Shown in pieces: positions 19,256 to 27,027 of a stretch of DNA of 62,268 bases (positions are counted from its first letter, which is position 1; the number at the start of each line of letters is the position of its first letter). The translations under genes were made by a program, and so were the position numbers. Location of the stretch: assembly GCF_901905185.1 (NCBI RefSeq), contig NZ_CABFMQ020000082.1:1-62268 (forward strand), given 5' to 3'. The notes beneath the pieces were generated by a model. That model did no database searches. It had not been told where the DNA came from and worked only from the letters and a program-made list of their open reading frames with translations. Source of the DNA: Methylocella tundrae (GTDB lineage: Bacteria; Pseudomonadota; Alphaproteobacteria; Rhizobiales; Beijerinckiaceae).

Positions 19256-19543
19256 TCAACGACGATTGTGGGCGGGAATGGGAGCCGGACCGGCTGTGTC
19301 TCCCCGGCCGGCGTTGCGCGCCTCGACATAGCGAGGATCCGAGGTGGAGCGGCAGGCGGCGCCATCGGCCCAGGTCTCAAGATCATCGATGGCATAGACC
19401 ACGCGCCCGCCCAGCTTGCGGAAGGTCGGGCCGCTGCCATGGCAACGATATTTTTCCAGCGTGCGCGCCGACAGGCCGAGCAGGCGCGCGGCCTCATGGG
19501 TCCGGACGTAACGCGCCGCGATTTCCGCAAACCTGTCGCGCAT
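19256..19543 (-). CDS. AlpA/MerR-like helix-turn-helix protein
   Basis: 95 residues from ATG 19543. The HTH reads YVRTHEAARLLGLSARTLEKYRCHG, then GPTFRKLGGRVVYAIDDLETWAD, the full excisionase-like winged-helix module of AlpA/HTH_17 proteins. In ICEs this small family includes recombination directionality factors such as RdfS. It could be an excisionase or a repA regulator. It sits directly upstream of repA, with its stop only 14 bases before the repA ATG. Confidence 0.8.
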   Translation of the reverse strand: MRDRFAEIAARYVRTHEAARLLGLSARTLEKYRCHGSGPTFRKLGGRVVYAIDDLETWADGAACRSTSDPRYVEARNAGRGDTAGPAPIPAHNRR

Positions 19544-19757
19544 GATGAGCTCCGTGTCGATCAAGAGCGCCGCAGACAGATCGCGGCGCGTCGGGATTAC
19601 GGTGGCGGAGAAAGCGGACGCAGGGGGAGGACGAAGTTGCGCTGGGACATCCGTGTCCCCCCTCGGGCGCGCCAAAGGCGACGCTAGGCTGAACAAGCGC
19701 GCTGCAGATCGCTGGGAGCGTAGGAGAGGAGCGGAAATGGGACAGACGGAGACGGCG

Positions 19758-20096
19758 TCAGCCGCCGCGCAACAGCTCGCGATAGCCGCCGTTCATCAGC
19801 GCGACGGAGTCGCGGATCAGTCGGTTCGCCTTGCGACGCGTCGCCGAGCTCTTCCATTCGATGGCCGGAAGCGCGGCCGCTTCGGCGTCGATCAGCGCGG
19901 CGGCGATGTCGCGTGGACCCGCGCCTGCAAGCCGGAAGTCGAGAGCGTGCAGGAGGAGGATTAGGCGCGCGCGCCGCAGCGGCGTCAGGTCCAGGGCGCG
20001 CGGCGGCAGACCGGCGGGACGGCCGCGCAAGCGCCGATAGAACCGCTGCATGACCTCGATCCGAAGCTCGAACGCGGCGTCGAGCGGCAGGATCAC
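19758..20096 (-). CDS. DUF2285 protein, C-terminal half of FseA-like domain
   Basis: 112 residues starting at a GTG that overlaps the preceding stop as GTGA. The residues VILPLDAAFELRIEVMQRF, ARLILLLHALDFRLAGAGPRD and ALMNGGYRELLRGG are the C-terminal part of a DUF2285 domain. In unbroken relatives the upstream segment (ending near 20093) continues directly into this one. Here a further one-base change near 20100 splits them, so the polypeptide may be made separately through coupling. In ICEMlSymR7A of Mesorhizobium the DUF2285 proteins control excision and quorum-sensing output. Confidence 0.65.
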   Translation of the reverse strand: MILPLDAAFELRIEVMQRFYRRLRGRPAGLPPRALDLTPLRRARLILLLHALDFRLAGAGPRDIAAALIDAEAAALPAIEWKSSATRRKANRLIRDSVALMNGGYRELLRGG

Positions 20097-20558
20097 GGCG
20101 GACGCCGACCGGCCTCAACGCCATGCAGCCACAGGCGATGATCGCCGTCAGCGTCAGCGAGAATCAAATGGCGGTCGTCGCCGTCGCGTCGGTTTGCGAT
20201 GACTCGGCTGAAGGATGACGGGTCAAGCGGCCCAACATCGAACCCGGCGGGCGCCGGCGCCAGGATCAGCGTCGCGGGCGCGATCTCCGGACGCCAGAGC
20301 GCTGGTTCATGGCTCGCTGAAATCTCGGGATCATGGGCAAAAGCTCAACCCCCATCGGCGGGCAAGGTCGGAGCGCGCGGCGTCTTCGCCGAGCGTCCCT
20401 TGCGCAATCCGACGCCGCATCCGGCTCCAGTCTTTGCGATAGTCAGGATTGCGGCGCAGGAACTCCATTGCGAAGCCCGACCGATCAAGGCGGTTCAGTT
20501 GTTCCTGTGCTTCCACGGATCGCCAAAAGGATGTCGGCACAAGCAGTCTCCATTGCAA
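20093..20558 (-). CDS. DUF6499/DUF2285 FseA-like gene read by +1 frameshift
   Basis: Zero frame (20558-20331): about 75 residues with the DUF6499 signature NRLDRSGFAMEFLRRNPDYRKDW and DAARSDLARRWGLSF, ending at TGA. The second half (AHDPEISASHEPALWRPEIA, then FSRVIANRRDGDDRHLILAD) lies in the +1 frame down to 20093. The frames join at AGC UUU U, 20345-20339. Slipping of tRNA-Phe by one base gives S-F-A-H-D-P and restores the domain order of fused homologues. In ICEMlSymR7A, fseA is made from msi172 and msi171 by exactly this type of +1 slip at a Phe codon. Simple decay is the alternative. Start uncertain; the N-terminus before EAQEQL is atypical. Confidence 0.65.
20339..20345 (-). promoter_or_regulatory. 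Candidate +1 programmed ribosomal frameshift site
   Basis: Reading on this strand: AGC UUU UGC CCA UGA. A Phe-tRNA on UUU can re-pair one base downstream on UUU, changing C-P-stop to A-H-D-P. The zero-frame stop follows three codons later. The Phe codon lies at the end of a conserved WGL-x-F motif, the position described for fseA in ICEMlSymR7A. Confidence 0.55.
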
Positions 20559-20700
20559 CGCCTCTCGGAGGACATCTATGGGAAACCGTCATTCTTCAGC
20601 GATCGCAAAGCTCGACTAGCCCAAAAACTCGCATCATGCGGCGCTCTCCTCAGCATAATTCGAAGCCGACGAAGAGAAGATTCTTCTCTCGGTGTGGCCG

Positions 20701-20964
20701 CTATTGCAGCCGCGGTTCCAGCAGGTGCTGATAGCCCCGTTCCGTCATCCAGCGGGCGCGCGCCAGATGGCTGTCATGCACAATTTTGGCGCGCTCCGGC
20801 TCGCTCGCCGGATCGAGCCCGAAGATGATGAGGACGACCTCGCGCCAGTCGGCGCCCTCGGCGTCGGCGTCGAGCAGCCTGATATAGGTCGCCAAATGGC
20901 GCTCGTCGTAAGCGCTGACACGGTCGGTCTGAGGCGGGCGGTCATCGAACGGCGGAATGGTCAC
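20701..20964 (-). CDS. DUF2285-like small protein (QseM-type antiactivator candidate)
   Basis: 87 residues from GTG 20964, preceded by GGGAAG seven bases upstream; an ATG at 21003 would add 13 poorly conserved residues. The core YIRLLDADAEGADWREVV followed by HDSHLARARWMTERGYQHLL matches the C-terminal DUF2285 pattern (LDA-x-GA-x-REI ... GYR-LL). QseM of ICEMlSymR7A is a stand-alone protein of about this size with this domain, which binds and blocks TraR and FseA. Its position just upstream of the fseA-like gene and downstream of an XRE gene fits. The functional equivalence is inference. Confidence 0.65.
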   Translation of the reverse strand: MTIPPFDDRPPQTDRVSAYDERHLATYIRLLDADAEGADWREVVLIIFGLDPASEPERAKIVHDSHLARARWMTERGYQHLLEPRLQ

Positions 20965-21179
20965 GTAAAGACTTCCCAGTTGGCGTTTGAAGTGAAGCAA
21001 CAACCACGCCGATTCGCGAGATCAGCGTGGCGCCGTTGCCGCCGTTGACGCATCACGCGGATCATTGGCGGCATCAGACGGACGAGCGACGCCAGTAGCT
21101 CAGGCGTCGGACCCACCACCGATGCTCCGGGGGCAACTTAAACGCATGGCGTGTGGAGTATCTACCTTGCTCGCTAACA

Positions 21180-21319
21180 TGGATGTGCGTGGGGGGTTGG
21201 GCGAAATGAGAAGACGGCATGACGCGGGAGCAGTTCGCAAAGATCCCGAGCTTCTCGCAGCAATATCTCAGCGATATCGAGGGGAGCCGCCGCAATTCGA
21301 GGCGGTACAATTGTTCTAG
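21180..21319 (+). pseudogene. XRE helix-turn-helix remnant
   Basis: Across two frames this stretch reads MDVR...MRRRHDAG and then TREQFAKIPSFSQQYLSDIEGSRRN, the recognition helix of a Cro/C1-type HTH (family: LTQEQFAERSGFSQQYLSDIERG). The frame is broken near 21225 and the rest of the protein is missing. It lies between the DUF2285 gene and the intact XRE gene, on the opposite strand. Confidence 0.6.
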
Positions 21320-21441
21320 CTGTCACAGACGCGCGCCTGTCCCACATTTGGTTGACGGCGCCCGACGAAGAGGCGCCATCAGCGGCGGCGGCATTTTCCG
21401 GTATTGAGAGACGGCGACAGCAAGTGTCGCCAGGAGCGACT

Positions 21442-21654
21442 TCACTCGGAACGTCGAAAGAATTCGGCCGGGTCGACCTCCAAAACTTCGGCGAGCTTTT
21501 CGAGCATATCGACGGTCGCCGAATGTTCTTCGCGTTCAAGCATTCCGACATAATTGCGATTGATGCCCGCACGGTCGGCAAGCTCCTCCTGCGACAGGCC
21601 CTTCGCGTGTCTCAGCGTCCGCAGATTTCTGGCGACGATCTCCCGCAAGTTCAT
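21442..21654 (-). CDS. XRE-family regulator resembling R-M controller (C) proteins
   Basis: 70 residues, almost entirely HTH: NLRTLRHAKGLSQEELADRA, then INRNYVGMLEREEH, ending DMLEKLAEVLEVDPAEFF. The size and the NYVGMLER segment match restriction-modification controller proteins and QseC, which controls qseM in ICEMlSymR7A. It is upstream of the DUF2285 gene on the same strand. The spaced direct repeats CACCTA(A/G)TA upstream are plausible binding sites. Confidence 0.75.
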   Translation of the reverse strand: MNLREIVARNLRTLRHAKGLSQEELADRAGINRNYVGMLEREEHSATVDMLEKLAEVLEVDPAEFFRRSE

Positions 21655-21672
21655 GCGGAGACGTCGCCGTCT

Positions 21673-21696
21673 CACCTAATATATTGCCACCTAGTA
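21673..21696. promoter_or_regulatory. Direct-repeat operator candidate upstream of XRE gene
   Basis: CACCTAATA at 21673 and CACCTAGTA at 21688 are 15 bp apart, 19-42 bp upstream of the XRE start. Controller proteins commonly bind tandem sites overlapping their own promoter. No good -10/-35 pair can be assigned. Confidence 0.35.
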
Positions 21697-21806
21697 AACT
21701 CGTGTCCCGTGCAAGCTCGGCGGCCCTTGGCTGCGAGGCGCTTGAGTTCACAGAGAAGCGAATCGCTGTCTCTTTCGCTTCTTGCCGTCATCGACGTTCT
21801 TGGCTA

Positions 21807-21825
21807 TATGACTACTGTGGTCATA
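21807..21825. promoter_or_regulatory. Palindromic operator of the Phd-VapC operon
   Basis: TATGACTAC-T-GTGGTCATA, a 19-bp dyad with one mismatch, ends 14 bases before the antitoxin ATG. This is the usual place and size for an autoregulatory Phd/YefM binding site. Confidence 0.6.
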
Positions 21826-21839
21826 ATTGAGGGACGATC

Positions 21840-22082
21840 ATGCGCGAGATTCAGCTCCGCGACGCGAAGGCGACCCTGTCAGCAGTGGTGGACGAGGCGC
21901 TGCAAGGAAAACCTGCCATCATCACCCGCCACGGCAAGCGGCAGGCCGTGATCTTGAGCTACGAGGAATGGGAGCGGCTGTCGCAGGTGCCGTCTTTCGG
22001 CCGTCTGCTGATGACCGCGCCGGTGGCGGCGGAAGACCTGTCGAACCGCGATCGCACGCCGTTGCGCACGCCCGATCTCTGA
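21840..22082 (+). CDS. Phd/YefM-type antitoxin
   Basis: 80 residues. The N-terminal fold reads REIQLRDAKATLSAVVDEAL, then ITRHGKRQAVILSYEEWERL, the classic Phd/YefM DNA-binding half. The C-terminal 25 residues are polar and likely disordered, serving to block the toxin. It is followed after six bases by a PIN-domain toxin. It would repress the operon through the palindrome upstream. Confidence 0.88.
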   Translation: MREIQLRDAKATLSAVVDEALQGKPAIITRHGKRQAVILSYEEWERLSQVPSFGRLLMTAPVAAEDLSNRDRTPLRTPDL

Positions 22083-22088
22083 TCGCCG

Positions 22089-22526
22089 GTGTATCTCGTC
22101 GACACCAACGTCATCTCAGCGGCGGCGCCCGCGGGGGTCGCGCCGATGGCGTTGGTCGAATGGATGGAAGCGCATTCGACCTCCTTGTTTCTCTCGGCGG
22201 TGACAGTGGCGGAGATCGAGGACGGTATCGCCAAGCTGCGGCGCGAGGCCGCGACGCGCAAGGCAGCTGATCTTACCGCGTGGCTGGAAACGGTTCTGCA
22301 TCTTTACGGCGACCGAATACTCGCCTTCGGCGCCGACACCGCGAGGATCGCGGGAGCGATGTCGGACCGGGCGCGCGGCCAGGGCCAAGCGCCGGGCTTC
22401 GCCGACATCATCATCGCGGCCACGGCGCGGCATCACGGACTGACGATCCTTTCACGTAATCGCAGGCATTTCGAGCCGCTTGGCGCGGCGGTTCTCGATC
22501 CCTTCACGGCGCTCCCGGCCGTCTGA
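22089..22526 (+). CDS. vapC: VapC-type PIN-domain toxin
   Basis: 145 residues from a GTG start. A PIN-domain RNase, it is expected to cleave tRNA or other RNA when the antitoxin decays. Acidic active-site residues appear in YLVDTNVIS (Asp5), VAEIEDGIAKL, and FADIIIAATARHHGLTILSRN. Length and motif order are normal and the frame is intact. It forms a two-gene operon with the antitoxin and marks the left edge of the 22-34 kb cargo region, where toxin-antitoxin pairs often stabilise mobile DNA. Confidence 0.9.
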   Translation: MYLVDTNVISAAAPAGVAPMALVEWMEAHSTSLFLSAVTVAEIEDGIAKLRREAATRKAADLTAWLETVLHLYGDRILAFGADTARIAGAMSDRARGQGQAPGFADIIIAATARHHGLTILSRNRRHFEPLGAAVLDPFTALPAV

Positions 22527-22612
22527 GGAACGTCGCGCCGCTTGAGCCGTGATATCCCAGCCGCGCGGAGCGCGGCCGCTGGCGATCTGAGACCGGTGGA
22601 TCAGTGGAAAAC

Positions 22613-22650
22613 TGGCAAAGGGGCTAGGGATTTGGCAAAGGGGCTAGGGA
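22613..22650. repeat. Two-copy tandem repeat, 20-bp period
   Basis: TGGCAAAGGGGCTAGGGA occurs at 22613-22630 and again at 22633-22650, just before the dead integrase. It may be a scar of insertion or part of an attachment region. Confidence 0.5.
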
Positions 22651-22654
22651 TCTT

Positions 22655-23135
22655 GCGTCTTTTAATCCCTCGACATGCGCAAACTGCGCGGATGTGACCT
22701 TGTCAAGGTCAAGATCGGCGACTTTGTAAGTGGCAGCCGGGTGCGTTCTCGCGCGATCGTCATCCAGCAGAAAACCGGCCGGCCCGCTCAATTTGAGCTC
22801 CTTGAGCCAAGCCGCGGCAGCATTCTGGCATGTCTCACGCCCGGAGGTGACGCGCCCGACAACTTCGTATTTCCAAGCAGGATCGATCACGCCGAACATA
22901 TCAGCACTCGGCAACATGCGCGGCTTGTGGCGAGTGGGTGACGGGAATCGGATTGCGCTCGAGGATTACGGAACCCATGCGCTGCGCAGAACGAAGGCTC
23001 CATAATCTAAGGCGGACGGGAAACCTGCGGACTATCCAGATCCTGCTCGGTCACACGAAGATCGAGGGCACTGTTCGCTATCTCGGCGTCGACATCGAGG
23101 ATGCGCTGGCCCTCTCCAAGAGCATAGAACTGTAG
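22655..23135 (+). pseudogene. Tyrosine recombinase (integrase) C-terminal remnant
   Basis: Pieces of a phage-type integrase catalytic domain in at least three frames. KLRGCDLVKVKIGD and VIQQKTGRPAQFEL come first. LEDYGTHALRRTKA (the HxxR box) is in a second frame. NLRTIQILLGHTKIEGTVRYLGV, carrying the catalytic His and the nucleophile Tyr, is in a third and ends at 23135. The N-terminal half is absent. At least two single-base frame changes occur, near 22930 and 23005. It is certainly inactive, but it dates an earlier integration at the edge of the cargo block. Confidence 0.85.
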
Positions 23136-23427
23136 CATCCTGGCCTCCTCGGCTGGGCACCGGACACGCAGATCGGGCCGCCGCGAGGAATCCAACGCAT
23201 GCTCAAATGATGGGACGCGTCCTCTCATTCCTGTCCGCTTACTTTCCACCCATCCGCCGCTGGATGCCTTGCTTGACATTTTCCATTCGATGACAGAGCA
23301 ATATGGCATTCAGGCAGAAGACGCGGCTTATTTGGGCCGCAACCCAAGTGACTCCGTCAATTTTGTAATTCTGATTTCGTCAAATTCCTAGCATTGAGGC
23401 TTTTTCGTTCACGCCGGGGGCCATCCC

Positions 23428-26400
23428 GTGACGGCTTCGAAAACCAGCCGATTTCTTATCAAATTTCGCGACGCGACAGCGCCGGGGCCCTTGCGGCTTT
23501 CTGCGCGCATGGGCTTGTCGGCGACTGAGGTCGCCTTCGCGACGGAGCCTTTGTTCCAGAGCGTCGGGGTGACACGCGGACGCGGCGCCGCGGCGAGCTC
23601 CGGCGTCTGGCGGCTTGCAACCGCCTCAGCCACGCTCGATGGCGACGGCTGGGATCAATGCCACGACATCGTTGCCCAAAACGCCGGCGTGATGCTCGTC
23701 GAGCCCGACGTCGAGCAGCAATGGACCTACCCGCACCGCGCTGCGGCAAACCGAGGTCGCGGCATGCGTTCGGGAGCGTCGCAGCCGCAGGACATCGGCG
23801 ACGGATATGCCGGGGACAAGAACAACAACTACTGGTTTCGCGACAGCAGGCATGGCCAGTTCGACGCGGCGGGCGCTGCGGGCGGCTCCGGCCAGGGCGT
23901 CCGCATCGCCCATCTCGACACCGGCTATGACCCTGGCCATAAATCGACGCCCAAAGGCCTCAACCCTCGTCTCGCCCGCAATTTCGTCGACGCCGATAGG
24001 CCGAATGACGCGACAGACCGGTCGGACGGCCTTTTCAACAATTTCAGTCACGGCTGCGGAACGCTTGGCATCCTTGCCGGCGCCGCTGTTCCAGGGCTGA
24101 AGCCTTTCGGCTGCGCGCCGAACGCCGAAATCGTCCCGGTCCGCGTCGCCAATAGCGTCGTGCTGTTCAGCAACAGCTCCATCGCGCGCGGCCTCGACTA
24201 CGTCCACACGCTCTGCGCGTCGGAGGCGACCCGCGTGCATGTCGTGAGCATGAGCATGGGCGGGCTGCCCTCGGACGCCTGGGCGGACGCCATAAATGCG
24301 CTTTATGAGGCGGGCGTGGTCGTCGTAACGGCGGCAGGCAACAACTACAGCAACGCGCCCACGCGTTTTGTCGTCTATCCGGCGCGTTTTGGCCGCGTGA
24401 TCGCGGCCTGCGGCGTGATGGCGGACGGCCATCCTTACGCGAATCTTCCGCCAAAACGCATGGCGGGCAACTACGGTCCGCAGAGCAAGACGCTTACAGC
24501 GATCGCGGCCTATACGCCCAACGTGCCGTGGGCCCGCTTCGGCGTGCCGACCATCGTTGATTTCGACGGCAATGGAACGTCTTCGGCGACGCCACAGGTC
24601 GCCGGCGCCGCGGCGCTCTGGATCGAAAAGCACCGCGCCCAGTTCGACGCCTATCCGCAAGGATGGTTGCGCGTCGAGGCGGTGCGCAAGGCGCTGTTCG
24701 ATAGCGCCGCCAAAGGCGCCGCCGCCGACGCCGAGGAACTCGGCTATGGCATGCTTCGGGCGGCGGACGCGCTGTCCCGACAGGCCGCACCAGCCTCCCG
24801 GCTCGCACGATCGGCGCCCGACAACGCCAATTTTGCATTGCTGAAGCTGTTGCTCGGCGATGCGTCGCCGGGATTCGCGGCGGCGGCCGGAACGAACATG
24901 GCGATGCTGGAGCTCGAGACGGCGCAAGTCGCCGCGAAATCCGGCCTCGAGACCCTGACGGAGACATGGACGCCGACCACGCGGCGCCGGCTGATTGAGG
25001 AAATGCTGGCGCGGCCGGACCTTTCAAAGCCGTTGCGCGCGGCGCTTGAGAAAGCCAGCGCAGACGGCGGCGTCATTGCCCCGCTGCCGCGGCCCGGGAC
25101 GCAAACCGCGAAACCGGCGCCGACGCCCGCAGACCTTGAGATGGAGCGCCATTTTCTCAAGCTGGCGCTTGATCCGCGGCCTCCCGAGCCCCCCTATCGG
25201 CGCCTCAGAATCTACGCCTACGACCCCGGCCAGCAAACCGATCCATCCATGTTCGACGTCAGCGTCGCCGCGGTGACGACGCGTTGGGAGGCGAACCTCA
25301 AACCGGGACCCGTTGGGGAATATCTCGAAGTGGTGGACGTCGATCCGGCAAGCAACGCCTGTTATGCGCCTGTCGATCTCAACGACCCGCGTGTGCTCGC
25401 CGAGAGCGGATTGGCGCCGTCGGAATCCAATCCGCAGTTCCATCAGCAGATGGCCTATGCCGTCGCGATGCGCACGATTGAACGCTTCGAGCGCGCGCTC
25501 GGCCGCAAGGCGCTTTGGGCGCGCCGGCGGCCCAGGAAGGCCGGCGAAATCGTCGCCGACAATGGCTTTGTGCAGAGGCTCCGAATTTACCCGCACGCCC
25601 TGCGGGAGGCCAACGCCTATTACGACCCGGACAAGATTGCGCTCCTGTTCGGCTATTTTCAGGCGGCGGATAGCGCTGGCTCGGTCACGAGAGGCGCTGG
25701 CATTTTCGGCGTCGTCTCGCATGACATCGTCGCACATGAGACGACGCATGCGCTGCTCGACGGATTGCACCCGCGCTTTTCGGAGCGCACCAATCTCGAC
25801 ATGGCTGCGTTTCACGAGGCCTTCGCCGATATCGTCGCCCTTTTTCAGCATTTTTCCATGCCGGAATCGCTGACGCGGCAGATCAGCAGGGCTCAGGGCT
25901 CGACGCCCGAGATCGGACGCAGCCTCGGGCGCCTCGCCCAACAGTTCGGCGAGGCGACCGGCATGCATGGCGCCCTGCGGCGCTTCGTCGGCGAAACGGG
26001 ATCCTCGGTCCCCGTGTTGAGCGACGATATGACCGAGCCGCATGATCGCGGCGCGGTTCTCGTCTCGGCGGTGTTCGCCGCCTTTCTCACCATTTATGCG
26101 TCGCGATGCGCGGACCTGATCCGGCTCGCGACGAATGGCTCGGGCATCCTGCCGGGCGGGGCGATCCCGGTCGACCTCGCCAATCGCCTCGCCAGCGAAG
26201 CGTCGAAGACGGCCGACCACGTCCTCAACATGTGCATCCGCGCGCTCGATTATTGTCCGCCAGTCAATCTGGAGTTCGGCGACTATCTGCGCGCGATCAT
26301 CACCGCGGACCGCGACCTCGTGCGCGACGACGATCGCGGCTATCGCGTCGCCTTCATCGACGCCTTTCGCCAGCGCGGGATCCTATCCTCCGGCGTCAGC

Positions 26401-27027
26401 CATCTTGCGGAAGACAGCCTCCTCTGGGAGCCGCCGGCGATGGAGACGGAGATGCTCGACCTGTTCTCCAAAATCTTGCCGTTGCTCGATCTCAGCTGGG
26501 GCCTCACGATCGATCGCAAGAGCGCGTTTTTCCATTCGCAGGAGAACGGCAGGAAGCTGAACAACTGGCTCACGGATCCGAGCGATCCAAAACGTCGGCT
26601 GTTGCGGCAAATCCTCGGATTTGAGGAGCCGGCGAAGTCGTGGACGGGCGTCATCGGCGGGCAATCCTTCGCCGGCGAAATTCGTCCTATCGAGGCGCAC
26701 TCTGTGCGCGTGTGCCGGCGGAGCGCCCCGGACGGCTCGTCGACCTCGACCCTCGTGATCGAACTGACCCAGACCTTCAGGGCGGAGCCGAATGGCGACC
26801 GCTATCGCGGCGGATGCACCCTCCTGTTCGATCTCAACGTCAATGGGCTCAAATACCTCGTGCGCAAGAAGCTGTTCTCGTCCTGGTCGGTGCAGAATCA
26901 GGCGTCGGCGCAACAGGCTGCGATGACCAGCGCCGCCGAAAACGGACAGGTCTATTACCCGCCGGGCGATCCGGCCGGGAGAGGCAAAACCTTCGCGATC
27001 ATGCATCGCTGCGGGAGAACGCCATGA
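23428..27027 (+). CDS. Subtilase fused to a gluzincin metalloprotease
   Basis: 1199 residues with two complete protease active sites. The subtilisin (S8) domain, about residues 150-400, has Asp164 (AHLDTGYD), His208 (NNFSHGCG) and Ser385 (GNGTSSATPQVAG). A linker precedes an M4-like gluzincin domain, about 590-1030, with HETTH at 770-774 and the third zinc ligand Glu797 in FHEAFADIVALFQHF. No signal peptide is seen, so it is probably cytoplasmic. Its stop overlaps the ATG of an MBL-fold gene, implying coupled translation. I know the gluzincin part as an independent family often found alone; the fusion with a subtilase is unusual. Targets are unknown. A proteolytic effector in defence is inference. 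Confidence 0.85.
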   Translation: MTASKTSRFLIKFRDATAPGPLRLSARMGLSATEVAFATEPLFQSVGVTRGRGAAASSGVWRLATASATLDGDGWDQCHDIVAQNAGVMLVEPDVEQQWTYPHRAAANRGRGMRSGASQPQDIGDGYAGDKNNNYWFRDSRHGQFDAAGAAGGSGQGVRIAHLDTGYDPGHKSTPKGLNPRLARNFVDADRPNDATDRSDGLFNNFSHGCGTLGILAGAAVPGLKPFGCAPNAEIVPVRVANSVVLFSNSSIARGLDYVHTLCASEATRVHVVSMSMGGLPSDAWADAINALYEAGVVVVTAAGNNYSNAPTRFVVYPARFGRVIAACGVMADGHPYANLPPKRMAGNYGPQSKTLTAIAAYTPNVPWARFGVPTIVDFDGNGTSSATPQVAGAAALWIEKHRAQFDAYPQGWLRVEAVRKALFDSAAKGAAADAEELGYGMLRAADALSRQAAPASRLARSAPDNANFALLKLLLGDASPGFAAAAGTNMAMLELETAQVAAKSGLETLTETWTPTTRRRLIEEMLARPDLSKPLRAALEKASADGGVIAPLPRPGTQTAKPAPTPADLEMERHFLKLALDPRPPEPPYRRLRIYAYDPGQQTDPSMFDVSVAAVTTRWEANLKPGPVGEYLEVVDVDPASNACYAPVDLNDPRVLAESGLAPSESNPQFHQQMAYAVAMRTIERFERALGRKALWARRRPRKAGEIVADNGFVQRLRIYPHALREANAYYDPDKIALLFGYFQAADSAGSVTRGAGIFGVVSHDIVAHETTHALLDGLHPRFSERTNLDMAAFHEAFADIVALFQHFSMPESLTRQISRAQGSTPEIGRSLGRLAQQFGEATGMHGALRRFVGETGSSVPVLSDDMTEPHDRGAVLVSAVFAAFLTIYASRCADLIRLATNGSGILPGGAIPVDLANRLASEASKTADHVLNMCIRALDYCPPVNLEFGDYLRAIITADRDLVRDDDRGYRVAFIDAFRQRGILSSGVSHLAEDSLLWEPPAMETEMLDLFSKILPLLDLSWGLTIDRKSAFFHSQENGRKLNNWLTDPSDPKRRLLRQILGFEEPAKSWTGVIGGQSFAGEIRPIEAHSVRVCRRSAPDGSSTSTLVIELTQTFRAEPNGDRYRGGCTLLFDLNVNGLKYLVRKKLFSSWSVQNQASAQQAAMTSAAENGQVYYPPGDPAGRGKTFAIMHRCGRTP

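Noticed and set aside
26640..27023. 128-codon N-terminal extension of the MBL-fold protein
   Set aside because: Overlaps the protease gene in another frame; ATG 27024 overlaps the upstream stop and leads straight into the protein.
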